NCBI GenBank assembly: GCA_963810905.1
Contig: CAWEPG010000013.1
Coordinates: forward strand, 449,706-513,705
Direction of reading: 5' to 3'
DNA from: CAWBAT01 sp963810905
GTDB taxonomy: Bacteria > Acidobacteriota > Terriglobia > Versatilivoradales > Versatilivoraceae
Length of the DNA stretch: 64,000 nt
The notes under the pieces were generated by a model that made no database searches, had not been told where the DNA came from, and saw only the letters and a program-made list of their open reading frames with translations. The position numbers and the translations under genes are program-made. Positions 52,470-60,738 of this stretch are shown piece after piece (positions within the stretch are counted from its first letter, which is position 1; every line of letters begins with the position of its first letter).

Positions 52470-52703
52470 AAAATAAACCATATCCCGTCTTTGCCTCTCG
52501 TTGATATAGCTTCATTCTTATTCCACGGTTTTCTATCTTGTTCTACGGTGTTCTGTTCTCGATTTGTTCCCAGTCTTGTTCCTAGTTAGTTCCCAGTTTC
52601 GTCGAGCGTACTTGTACCATGCCCTGGTCCGTTGGCAAGAGAGCGATGGCATCATGCCAGTTCAAGCTGCCGCCCCTCCCGAGCCAGCGGCGGATCCGGA
52701 GTC

Positions 52704-52750
52704 CCATTCTCGAAATCAACAGCTAGAGCCGCGCCCGCTGAAAATTAAAA
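52704..52750 (+). repeat. 47-base dispersed repeat, copy 2
   Basis: Partner of 15413-15459, same orientation, about 83 percent identical by eye. It lies 235 bases right of the tRNA fragment and shortly after a cluster of TTGTTCCCAG/GTTCCTAG words (52567-52600). Confidence 0.55.
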
Positions 52751-53016
52751 AAAAAATAAATTTTCTGAAAAAAGTTCCATCGACATCCCTAAACCGGGTC
52801 GTTTGTGTCCGTTGAGCCTGGCACAATTCTGTTCTTACAAGGGTATTCCTTTCCTGGATTGAATCCTAATTGGCCCCCCCCCCCCACTCCATGTGTGATA
52901 GATAGCAAAATGGTTAAGACCTGATCCCCAGCCACTTGGGGTTGGAAGGAAGTGTGCTGTGTTCAGCCGGATGCTCTATTCATCGTGTGCAGAACCCTTG
53001 CAAGGAGACTATCGTC

Positions 53017-54011
53017 ATGAAGAAAATGATTGTCTTGAACTTAGCGATTTTGGTCTACAGCGCGAGCCTCCTATTCGCTCAAACTACCGCGATGGTGCAG
53101 AATGCCGATCTGGCTATCCCTTTTGGAACAGTTTCCGGCAAGATTGTCATGACGGGGGATCATCTGGTGTTTATAGACGAGGAGCGGCCGGATCAGTCAT
53201 TTGTCGTAGCCAAAAACGAGGTCAAAGGTATCAGCATCCAGGACGGAACCGCGAGTCTGGAATTGCGTCATCCGGTGCGTGACCGTTCGGGGGAGAGATC
53301 ACAGCTCAGTTTACGGCTGACCAACAGCGATACCTCCTCTCTGAAACGATGGCTTGGTCCAGCCGCAACCACTCCCACCACCTCTGCGCCCAAGTTTTCT
53401 GCCTGGAATAAACAGCTAGTGCAGCCGGAGTTACAGGCCAGACCTCGTCTTGCGAACGTACCTGCTGATACTCTAGTTCAACTGCGACTCAACCAGGGAT
53501 TGAGTTTCGCACCGCTCAAAAAGGCGATTCTTTCACCGCCAGTGTCACCGCCCCCGTGGTAGTGGACAATAACGTTGCGATTCCCGAAGGAAGCACAGTT
53601 CAAGGGCGCATCATGAAGTCACGCCTGCCGAGCGCAGACAAAACGGAAGCGTTGCCGTGGCGTTTTACGAGCTGGAACTTCCCACAAAAGAGAAGATAGA
53701 GATTCATGGGTCGCTCACCAGTTTGGAGGATGAAAAGGGTAAGACACACGAGCTAGGACAGGAAGGGGAAGTTGAAGGTAAATCGACGACCAAGCGCAAT
53801 GTGGTCTTTATTGGTGGTGGTGCCGGAGCTGGCGCACTGGTCGGAGCTGTGGCGGGGGGTGGGAAGGGAGCCGGGATCGGAGCGGCTGTGGGGGCAGGCG
53901 TCGGAACCCTGGGTGCACTTATGTCCAAAGGCGAACGATGTCCGGTTACCTCGGGACACGGAAATTGCGATGGCACTGGACCGGGAAGTGAGCATTCCAG
54001 TTAATCGCTAA
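53017..54011 (+). CDS. Exported glycine-zipper protein (three frameshifts)
   Basis: About 330 residues after repair. Signal peptide MKKMIVLNLAILVYSASLLF; then a beta-rich part, VPADTLVQLRLNQGLSFAPL, VVVDNNVAIPEGSTVQGRI, YELELPTKEKIEIHGSL; then a glycine zipper (GGGAGAGALVGAVAGGGKGA) and the end segment LPRDTEIAMALDREVSIPV. This layout is common in acidobacterial outer-membrane-associated or secreted proteins of unknown role. AAGGAG lies 10 bases before the ATG. Frame breaks: near 53520 (A run), near 53648 (one base lost) and near 53932 (extra G); conserved text resumes each time. A YXWGXW protein follows 31 bases downstream, perhaps in the same transcript. Confidence 0.7.
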
Positions 54012-54042
54012 TTTCTGCCTTATAAAGGAGATTGGAGATAAC

Positions 54043-54441
54043 ATGAGGATCTTCATGCGCATTACTTTGATTGCTGCATTTCTAATGATCAGCGGACCGG
54101 TATTCTGTGCTGAGATCTCCGTTGGAATCACAATTGGCCCGCCACCTCCTCCCTATGTGGTCCACGTTCTGCCTCCATGCCCAAGCCCAGAGTTCGTCTG
54201 GGTAGCCGGTTATTGGTATCCGGTGAAAAAGCATTACAAGTGGCATGAAGGTTATTGGACTCGGCCACCATACGCGGGGGCAGGATGGGTGCAACCTCAT
54301 TACGATGGAGAACGGTTCTTTGCGGGTTACTGGCACGACGACCATAGTCGGTTTGAACATGACCACCATTGGGACCGGGACCACGACAGGGACTATAACA
54401 AGGGCCATAAAAAGCACCATGATAAGGACCATGACCACTAA
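54043..54441 (+). CDS. YXWGXW-repeat exported protein with His-rich tail
   Basis: 132 residues. A signal peptide (ITLIAAFLMISGPVFCAE) is followed by a proline stretch, then repeats of the YXWGXW/BcpO type: FVWVAGYWYPVKKHYKWHEG, YWTRPPYAGAGWVQPHYDGE, FFAGYWHDD. The last 30 residues are rich in His and Asp (DHHWDRDHDRDYNKGHKKHH), suggesting metal binding. Such proteins are exported and common in soil bacteria; the function is unknown. GGAGAT lies 6 bases before the ATG. Confidence 0.82.
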   Translation: MRIFMRITLIAAFLMISGPVFCAEISVGITIGPPPPPYVVHVLPPCPSPEFVWVAGYWYPVKKHYKWHEGYWTRPPYAGAGWVQPHYDGERFFAGYWHDDHSRFEHDHHWDRDHDRDYNKGHKKHHDKDHDH

Positions 54442-54508
54442 CACACGACAGGCGGCCCGCCTTCGTCGCTACGTTAAAGACTTTCTCTGATTCAAAACGG
54501 TGTTGAGA

Positions 54509-55246
54509 ATGAAAGCCATTCCCCTTTATTGGTTAAAGGTTTCTTTAGCTGGGTTCATGTGGTCTGCATCCATATCCTGTGTTAATTCAGACCAAACTCA
54601 AACACCTGCCAAGCCGGGGACTGCCAGTCCCTCACAGAAAAAAATCCAGACACCCCGAAACACGATGGAGAAAAAGCCCATCAAATCGGGAGTGCGGCCT
54701 TACTACGGTCCGAGCTTTAATACCCCGATGACTGGTACCAGTAGAACAGCTCTCCAGCAAAGCAGCACCGCGAATCCGTTGGCCGACTTGGAAAAACAAA
54801 TGTGGGCACTTGTCAACCGGGACCGCGTGGATCGCAAGAATTTCGCTGAGACTGGTGGCCGAGCTCAACCCCTCCGCTGGAACGAAGAACTAGCTACGGT
54901 TGCACGAGCTCATTCTCGCCACATGCTTGAGCAACGGTTCATTGCCCATGTCGACCTGAAAGGAAGGACCCCTTCGGCACGAATAACCGCAGCCGGTATA
55001 CCTTGGCAGGCAACAGGAGAGAACATTGCTCTCAATCCAAGCGTCCGGGACGCGGAGGCCGGATTTATGGCGGAGGCCCGTTTCCAACAGAATCACCGGG
55101 CCACCATCTTATACGAGAAATTCACAGACGTAGGAATCGGGATTGCTCAAGGGCCCGATGGCAACCTTTACATCACGCAAGATTTCGTTGCATTACCAGC
55201 AAGTTCGCGCAATCCAGGCTCGACTTTGAATGCCGCCAAACGGTAG
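54509..55246 (+). CDS. CAP-domain (SCP/PR1) protein, possible lipoprotein
   Basis: 245 residues. The N-terminal hydrophobic segment ends in SASISCVNS, a plausible lipobox cysteine; a Pro/Lys/Thr-rich linker follows. The C-terminal half is a bacterial CAP domain: LEKQMWALVNRDRVDRKNF, LRWNEELATVARAHSRHM, FIAHVDLKGRTPSARITAAG, TGENIALNPSVRDAEAGFM, and the His-containing QNHRATILYEKFTDVGIGI. Bacterial CAP proteins are extracellular with uncertain activity. The ATG at 54509 is preferred; a GTG three codons upstream (54500) is possible. It follows two other exported-protein genes on the same strand. Confidence 0.88.
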   Translation: MKAIPLYWLKVSLAGFMWSASISCVNSDQTQTPAKPGTASPSQKKIQTPRNTMEKKPIKSGVRPYYGPSFNTPMTGTSRTALQQSSTANPLADLEKQMWALVNRDRVDRKNFAETGGRAQPLRWNEELATVARAHSRHMLEQRFIAHVDLKGRTPSARITAAGIPWQATGENIALNPSVRDAEAGFMAEARFQQNHRATILYEKFTDVGIGIAQGPDGNLYITQDFVALPASSRNPGSTLNAAKR

Positions 55247-55541
55247 TCGTTAACCAATTCCTTTGCGTCGAATTACAAGGATCCAAGTGCCTAAGACCTG
55301 AATTTGATGCACCAGCGATACGGAGTTGTCGGCAATGCTCTCGCGAGGTTTTTCGATAGGTCAAATTTTTCATTCCATTGTAAAACCGGTGGCGGCTTGA
55401 CCGTGAATCCACAGAGTCAGCTCCTTGAAGAGTTCACAAATGAATAGAGTGGTCACTTTACCTCTCTCTAACGATCAGGAGTCCATTGTTCGTCCGCTGA
55501 TTCATGGGATTTGGTGTTTTTGATTCTCCTATGGCACCCTC

Positions 55542-55586
55542 CTGTGAGGCGTGAGCTATCGGTCGATTCTCTCTCCCCTACTCTAA
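55542..55586 (+). repeat. Short paired repeat upstream of the PilZ gene (copy 1)
   Basis: GTGAGCTAT followed by a short spacer and TCTCTCCCCT recurs at 56548-56590. It lies in the otherwise empty stretch 55247-55723. A shared control element or extragenic repeat is possible. Confidence 0.35.
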
Positions 55587-55723
55587 CCCACACCCTCACT
55601 TCACTTTCAAAGTCTAGTCAGTTTGAGATAATAGACCTCATAGGTGTCTTTGACTCCTTTGCTTGAGAAGACACTGATCACATCCTGGCTTTTTGCCGAT
55701 GAAATATAAGATAGCACCAATCT

Positions 55724-56029
55724 GTGTCGGGGGTACACGCATGGCTAAACACAGTTCTGGTAACAGGCAGGATCAAGGAAAACTCGAAGCTGCTTATCAA
55801 ATGGCAGGATGCCAATGGGGAATTATTCACCGAGCGAGCAGAAACTCACGACCTTAGCGACTCGGGAATCTCCTTCTACCTCAAGACGCCCGTTTGGGTG
55901 GACACACATCTCACTATCACGATTGCCTCCAGCGAACTTTTTGGCCGTCTCTGCGACGTAAGCGCCAAGGTCGTCCGTGTCCAGGCTGATGCCGCAGGGA
56001 GGCAGCTTGTTGGGGCCCGCTTCGATTAA
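55724..56029 (+). CDS. PilZ-domain protein
   Basis: About 100 residues forming a single PilZ domain, a c-di-GMP-binding beta barrel. Seen: KLLIKWQDANGELFTERAET, HDLSDSGISFYLKTP (the DxSxxG-type motif), and VSAKVVRVQADAAGRQLVGARF. The arginine-rich RxxxR switch that should precede the barrel is not evident. The 5' end is uncertain: the frame starts at a GTG at 55724, while an ATG at 55741 is in another frame and would give MAKHSSGNRQDQGK, so a frameshift near the start is possible. No diguanylate cyclase is nearby. Confidence 0.65.
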   Translation: MSGVHAWLNTVLVTGRIKENSKLLIKWQDANGELFTERAETHDLSDSGISFYLKTPVWVDTHLTITIASSELFGRLCDVSAKVVRVQADAAGRQLVGARFD

Positions 56030-56127
56030 TGAGCCACATTTCAACGGTCATTCAGTTCAAGGGCAAGTTTCTTTAGTTCTTCACTAGTCAGGAATAGCGC
56101 AAGGATTATGAACAAGAGGAAAACCGA

Positions 56128-56432
56128 ATGACAGTTCCGGTAGAAACCAATCCCTTCCCCCCAATTGAGCGGAGAACGGACCCCTTCGGCCCACTGGCAG
56201 CGGCTGTAATCTCTCAGGCGGTTCAGGACGCCACTAGTGGATTTGGTAGCAACAGAAATCTGCCATTACTTGGCTGCTTCAAGACGATGACGGATTCCCT
56301 TTTTGGTGTAATGTACTGGGAGTTGATCAGCTCAATCTCGGCAAGACCTTTACAATTTGTTGGCTTCCCGAACCGAACGAAACTATGGCGATTTTCAGTC
56401 TCTGCTTGAGCAAGCTGGGGACAGGGGACTGA
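56128..56432 (+). CDS. Small conserved protein of unknown function (one frameshift)
   Basis: About 100 residues when a one-base deletion near 56262 is allowed for. The first part reads RRTDPFGPLAAAVISQAVQD; the second, in the next frame, SAITWLLQDDDGFPFWCNVL, then GVDQLNLGKTF. The pattern of an AVxxQAVxDA helix followed by AxxWL and PFWCxxLGxD occurs in short bacterial and phage-like hypothetical proteins. The good fit of both halves is the reason for calling the gene. Function unknown. Confidence 0.5.
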
Positions 56433-57318
56433 CGAAAGTGCTTACGTCGCAAGTACACCCTAACCCTTAACTTGGTAGATCCACGAGGAGAAGCCAAACC
56501 TTGAGTTATGGAGGACCATTGACACCTTGAAAAACAACTGTACCCTGCGTGACGTGAGCTATTGACCTATAATTTCTCTCCCCTTGAAGTCTCTGATTCT
56601 TCACTTCCCTTCAACGGTATGCCTACGACTCATGAAGGATGTTGATGAGGGGTTGTCCGATCTGCCAAGTTTTGGCGACCCTCAACAACTTCTTATATTA
56701 GACCAACTAATGAAAGTTCATTTTGCGAGATGTGACTGAGTGTTATCGAGTGCGCTGGAATCCATGTCTGGCAAGGGTTTCAGCGCTTCTCTGCTTACTC
56801 CGTGTCATTCCGTAGTCGCGTGTCATACTCGGTGTTCCAAGGGGGGTACAGTACAAACGAAAGTACAAGAGAACTCCGTGGAATATTGGGGCGTACCATC
56901 TAAAATGGGTCCCTCACGTGGCGGTTTGGGCCGTTGAATTTAACATCCATTGAGTATCTATAACGAGGTACCCTTCCCCTCCGAAAAGGGTGTTGACACA
57001 ACCTTGTTTCCTGGCATTCATCAAATGGGAAACCGAGGGATGCAGCAAGTGAAGAAGGCCCTGAGTAATGCCCACCTGACGAGAAGTGTCTGTCTTGTTA
57101 GCCTAAAATCTATTCCTTCTTGACATTGCATTGAATTTGGTTACAAAATTAAGATAGTGAAATAGATAAGAATCCGAGTCGTACTGGCAAACGCTTTTGA
57201 AACTGATTCTGTAAGTGTAGAAAGAGACGTGATTGGAGTATTGGGTGAAATGAAGAAATTGAATCTGCTGGAGCTCCCCAATCACTGATTGCTAAGCGAA
57301 TCAAGGAGGTCATTAAAG
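56433..57318. other. Gene-free stretch
   Basis: Almost 900 bases without a recognisable gene. It contains the second GTGAGCTAT/TCTCTCCCCT repeat (56548-56590) and a short hairpin at 56968-56989 (ACCCTT against AAGGGT). Confidence 0.4.
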
Positions 57319-57579
57319 ATGACCGAAAATGAACAGTCCAAGCGAGAGTTTATCAAGAAGACCGCCTATGTGATCCCTTCCATCCTGACTCTGAAGGCCA
57401 TTCCCGCATTTGCCGGGACAGGCTCTGGCGAGTCTGACAATTCCGGATCGTTCTTTAGCGAAAGTAATAAGGGGAATAATGGTGTCGGAAATGGTGAGGA
57501 CCCACAACCTCCCGGCAATCCCCGGGTGAATGATGGTCCAGGCACAGGTCCTGGACATCCCGGGAATAAATTTAAATGA
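57319..57579 (+). CDS. Small exported Gly/Asn/Pro-rich peptide precursor
   Basis: 86 residues with a strong ribosome-binding site (AAGGAGGT, about 8 bases before the ATG). The N-terminal part KREFIKKTAYVIPSILTLKA leads into IPAFAGTGSG; the rest is short, polar and rich in Gly, Asn, Pro and Ser, ending PGTGPGHPGNKFK. I have seen this KxAYVxPxILTLxAxPAFA type of leader in many short bacterial proteins of unknown role; the FAG or AFA segment could be a cleavage site. Whether it is a modified peptide precursor cannot be told, and no maturation enzyme is nearby. Confidence 0.6.
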   Translation: MTENEQSKREFIKKTAYVIPSILTLKAIPAFAGTGSGESDNSGSFFSESNKGNNGVGNGEDPQPPGNPRVNDGPGTGPGHPGNKFK

Positions 57580-57804
57580 AACGATGAACGATGGGGTAAA
57601 AAACATCGGTTTTTGGTTTCTTTTTGACGGAACTGTTCTCCCCCGGCACCATGCTAATTTGGAGTCTCAGTACTGGCACTTAAGCCCTCGATAATCTAAC
57701 ATCCTTAGAGCAGCTTTGATTAGGCCCAATCCTTCTCATGTCGCTGGATGTATAGTAATCCAGCCGCTGATCCATCCGGTATGCTCCTCTGTAACAAAAG
57801 AAGC

Positions 57805-57890
57805 GCTCCCCAAAGAAGTAAGCTATCCCTCCCAGCTTGGGGAACGGGTTCTCCTAGTTTCTCCACACTTGTAGGTGTGATTATCCTGAC
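57805..57890 (+). repeat. About 75-base dispersed repeat, copy 2
   Basis: Partner of 15640-15715. It ends about 60 bases before the composition change at 57,945, so it is the last clearly acidobacterial-type sequence in the window. Nothing else was recognised in 57580-57942. Confidence 0.5.
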
Positions 57891-57939
57891 TTGGCCTTGT
57901 GCAGATGCGCTGGCGTGAAAGTCATGCGAGGTGTTAGCG

Positions 57940-57960
57940 TAATCCCCCGGCTGGCAGGAC
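57940..57960. other. Probable chimeric junction between two genomes
   Basis: Left of this point the DNA has moderate GC, with AT-rich intergenic stretches; right of it nearly every codon ends in G or C. The dioxygenase frame opens only after a TAA at 57940-57942 and has no start codon before its conserved part, so the gene was joined mid-sequence. Confidence 0.7.
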
Positions 57961-58455
57961 GACGCCCGCGCCGTCGCCGACACGGCCGAGCGCGACCGCT
58001 TCCGCATGCTGCTCGATCGCGAGGCGCGGCTGCTCGACCAGCTGCGCTACGACGACTGGCTCGCGCTCTACGCGGCGGAGTGTGTCTACTGGGTGCCGTC
58101 GACGCCCGGCGCCGGCGACCCGCGGCGCGAGATCTCGGTGATGTTCGACGACCGCCGCCGGCTCGAGGACCGCATCTACCGCTTCCGCACCGGCTACGCC
58201 TGGTCGCAGGCGCCGGCCTCGCGCACGGTGCGGCTGATCACCAACGTCGAGGTGTTCGCCACCGGACGCGACGACGCCCGCATGCTGCGCTCGAACTTCC
58301 TGATCAGCGAGTTCTGGGGCGACGAGACGCGCGTGCTGACCGGCTGGGCCGGGCATCGGGTCGTGCGCGACGGCGAGACGTGGAAGATCCAGGCCAAGCA
58401 GGTGAACCTGATCGACTGCGATCAGAGCATCAGGAATCCGAGCATCGTGTTGTGA
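57943..58455 (+). CDS. Aromatic-ring-hydroxylating dioxygenase beta subunit, 5'-truncated
   Basis: About 165 residues of the small subunit of a Rieske ring-hydroxylating dioxygenase (SnoaL-like cone fold). Seen: REARLLDQLRYDDWLALYAA, CVYWVPSTPGAGDPRREISV, MFDDRRRLEDRIYRFRTGYA and the end KIQAKQVNLIDCDQSIRN. The subunit is structural and helps shape a hexamer with the alpha subunit, which is not in the window. In-frame sequence DDARAVADTAERDRFR lies upstream of the first ATG (58006), so the true start is missing at the junction. Codon use is strongly GC-rich, as in Rhizobiales. Confidence 0.85.
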   Translation, partial: SPGWQDDARAVADTAERDRFRMLLDREARLLDQLRYDDWLALYAAECVYWVPSTPGAGDPRREISVMFDDRRRLEDRIYRFRTGYAWSQAPASRTVRLITNVEVFATGRDDARMLRSNFLISEFWGDETRVLTGWAGHRVVRDGETWKIQAKQVNLIDCDQSIRNPSIVL

Positions 58456-58484
58456 GAGGGGCGCAAATGAACGAATTCTCCCCG

Positions 58485-58673
58485 CCTCATGGTGAGGAGC
58501 GAAGCCGCAAGCTTCGCGTCTCGAACACGCAAGTCGGGCCTGCCCGACTTGCGCATCAACTATGCCGATCTCGGGCAAGCCCGAGATCGGTGGCGGCCGA
58601 TGTGGTGCGGTGCGCCTGCGGCCCATCCTTCGAGACGCCCTCGCTGCGCGAGGGCTCCTCAGGATGAGGGGGG
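58485..58673. repeat. Rhizobiales-type palindromic repeats
   Basis: Two opposed repeat units, one beginning CCTCATGGTGAGGAGC and ending GCGTCTCGAAC, the other CATCCTTCGAGACGCC to CTCCTCAGGATGAGG. Between them are two perfect hairpins (CAAGTCGGGC/GCCCGACTTG around 58530-58551, and CCGATCTCGGGC/GCCCGAGATCGG around 58562-58589). Units of this type are abundant in Bradyrhizobium and relatives. Confidence 0.75.
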
Positions 58674-58682
58674 AGCAAGGTG

Positions 58683-59669
58683 ATGGGCAAGCTCGAGCTC
58701 ACCCTCGCCTGCGGGCGCTACGACCGCACCCAGGCGCTGATCGACGGGCGCGTCCAGCCGGAGGGCGTCGATCTCACCTTCATTCCGCTGCGGCCGGGCG
58801 AGACGTTCTGGCGCATGCTCAATCACGGCGAGTTCGACGCGTCGGAAATGTCGCTGTCGTCCTACACGATCCTGCGCTCGGAAGGCGACACGCGCTTCAT
58901 CGCGATCCCGGTGTTTCCGTCGCGGGTGTTTCGCCATTCGGCGGTCTATGTCCGCGCCAATTCGAAGATCGAGCGGCCGCAGGACCTCAAGGGCAAGCGC
59001 GTCGGCGTCGGCGACTACCAGATGACCGCGGCCGTATGGGTGCGCGGCTTCCTGGCGCACGAATACGGCGTCGTGCCGGAGGACATCGCGTGGGTGGTCG
59101 GCAACCCGATCCGGGCGATCAAGCCGCCCGAGGGAGTCCGTCTCGACGTCCTGCGCGCCGACACCACGCTCGAGGAGATGCTCGAGCGCGGCGAGATCGA
59201 CGCGCTCGTCTCGGTGATGATCCCGAAGGCGCTTGGCACGACGATGCGGCGGCTGTTTGCCGAGCCGCGCAAGGTCGAGGCGGCCTACTACGCCAAGACG
59301 CGCATCTTTCCCATCATGCACACGCTGGTGCTCAAGACGAGCCTGTACGAGCGCAAGCCCTGGCTGGCGGTGAGCTTCTATCGCGCGTTCTGCCGCGCGC
59401 GCGATCTCGCCTATGCGCACATGTACGACACCGACGCGCTCACCGTCAGCCTGCCGTGGGTGGTCGACGAGGTGGAAGCGACGCGCGCCATCTTCGGGCG
59501 CGAGATCTGGGACTACTCGATCGAGGGCAGCCGGCCGACGCTGGATGCGCTCGTCGCCTATCTCGACGAGCAGAAGCTCTCGCGCCGGCGGATGAGCGTC
59601 GAGGAGCTGTTCGTGCCCAATATCGGGCCGGGCCTGGCGGACTACCTGCGCGCCACCGGCGAGGATTGA
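58683..59669 (+). CDS. 4,5-dihydroxyphthalate decarboxylase-like / periplasmic-binding-fold protein
   Basis: 328 residues without an obvious signal peptide. Key segments: ACGRYDRTQALIDGRVQPEG, FDASEMSLSSYTILRSEGD, FPSRVFRHSAVYVRANSKIE, DLKGKRVGVGDYQMTAAVWV and KPWLAVSFYRAFCRARDLAY. This is the family annotated as 4,5-dihydroxyphthalate decarboxylase, which shares its fold with TauA/NMT1-type solute-binding proteins. Next to a ring-hydroxylating dioxygenase it fits breakdown of aromatic acids such as phthalate. GGGGAGCAAGG precedes the ATG at 58683. Confidence 0.82.
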   Translation: MGKLELTLACGRYDRTQALIDGRVQPEGVDLTFIPLRPGETFWRMLNHGEFDASEMSLSSYTILRSEGDTRFIAIPVFPSRVFRHSAVYVRANSKIERPQDLKGKRVGVGDYQMTAAVWVRGFLAHEYGVVPEDIAWVVGNPIRAIKPPEGVRLDVLRADTTLEEMLERGEIDALVSVMIPKALGTTMRRLFAEPRKVEAAYYAKTRIFPIMHTLVLKTSLYERKPWLAVSFYRAFCRARDLAYAHMYDTDALTVSLPWVVDEVEATRAIFGREIWDYSIEGSRPTLDALVAYLDEQKLSRRRMSVEELFVPNIGPGLADYLRATGED

Positions 59670-60110
59670 GCGTCGGGCTCGCCGCCGGCGAGGGACGTCT
59701 TCGTCTGCAGCGCGCTGTCGATCCTGGCGATCGCCTGCGGCGGTGCAATCAAATCGAGCAGACGGACGCTCGCCTTGGTGTGAATGTACCTGTCGACGAC
59801 ATCGTCGACCGGAAAATCGGGCGACTCGTTTCGCTTCGATGAAGCGCGCAATGAAACTTCCAATTGTGTTTTCCGCGAACGTTCGACCTCGAGGATGCGC
59901 GTTCGGGAATTCTCGGATGAGAAAAATTGCGGCGCGCGTGTGATCTCCTTCACGTGCCGCGCCGAAACCGTCGCGTAGATTGCCCGTACTTTGAACCATT
60001 TGCGACGACGGCACGACAACCGCAGGTGAGGGTCGTCCGCTCGAAGGAACTTCGAGCGGGAACTCATCAATGGATGGTCGACTCGCGTCGCCTCGAAACA
60101 GGAGAGATCC
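59670..60110. other. Gene-free stretch
   Basis: About 440 bases with less GC-biased third positions than its neighbours. Open frames exist on the minus strand but none resembles a known protein. Confidence 0.4.
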
Positions 60111-60299
60111 ATGTCGAAGCTCGTCAAGATCGCGGTGATCCTCGCCGTTGCCGCGGTCGCGATCGCCGCCAAGCAGTTTGCGTCGCCGTCGACCGACAAG
60201 GCTGCGCTCTCGATGGCCCCGACGGTCTCCGTCTCGCCCGCCGAGCTCACGCATCGGTCGGGTCAGCTGCCCGAGCTCAAGATCGAGAATCTGTTCTGA
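60111..60299 (+). CDS. Small exported or membrane-anchored protein
   Basis: 62 residues beginning MSKLVKIAVILAVAAVAIAA, a single hydrophobic helix that may be a signal anchor, then a Ser/Ala/Pro-rich part ending SGQLPELKIENLF. AGGAGA lies 6 bases before the ATG. I know no function for it; similar short proteins are common in Bradyrhizobiaceae. Confidence 0.5.
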   Translation: MSKLVKIAVILAVAAVAIAAKQFASPSTDKAALSMAPTVSVSPAELTHRSGQLPELKIENLF

Positions 60300-60411
60300 G
60301 CAACGGTGCGGGCGCGACAGCAATCGTCTCGCACCACGACCAACGAGCACCGGCGGACCGTCGCAACGGTCCGCCACGGCCACGAGATGCAGCCACGACG
60401 GGCGGGGGCGC

Positions 60412-60738
60412 ATGGAAATCCGGCAGATCGTCTATTTTCTCACGCTGTGCGAGGAGCTGCACTTCACGCGCGCCGCCCGGCGCTGCGGCGTCACGCAGCC
60501 GTCGCTGACCAACGGCATTCGCCTGCTCGAGCGCGAATTCGGCGCGCCGCTGTTTCACCGCAAGCCGCGGCCGCGCCTGTCCGAGCTCGGCGCCGCCGTG
60601 CGGCCGGAGCTGGAACGCGCGCTCGCCCATGTCGAGCGCGCGCTGGCAAAATCCCGTCACGCGCTGCCGCGGCGCCGCAGCGCGCGGTCGACGCGGATCG
60701 GGCTCGAGCGCGAGGAGCTCGGCGCTACGCGGCCTTGA
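60412..60738 (+). CDS. LysR-type regulator reduced to its HTH domain
   Basis: 108 residues. The first 60 are a typical LysR DNA-binding domain: MEIRQIVYFLTLCEELHFTR, AARRCGVTQPSLTNGIRLLE and FGAPLFHRKPRPRLSELG. A usual LysR protein has about 300 residues; here the linker helix runs into an Arg-rich end and stops, so no effector-binding domain exists. It overlaps by 14 bases, tail to tail, the chemoreceptor gene on the other strand. It could be a functional short regulator or a truncated one. Confidence 0.7.
   Translation: MEIRQIVYFLTLCEELHFTRAARRCGVTQPSLTNGIRLLEREFGAPLFHRKPRPRLSELGAAVRPELERALAHVERALAKSRHALPRRRSARSTRIGLEREELGATRP

Noticed and set aside
52423..52520. A complete tRNA-Met gene
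   Set aside because: Only the 3' half is present; no acceptor 5' strand or D arm can be found upstream of the anticodon.
52874..52885. 12-base C run as a phase-variation switch
   Set aside because: It lies outside any coding region and more than 100 bases before the next start; more likely a simple homopolymer.
58659..60413. 584-residue open frame on the minus strand
   Set aside because: It is antisense to the dihydroxyphthalate decarboxylase-like gene, is rich in Arg, Asp and Gly from GC-rich antisense codons, and shows no family motif.
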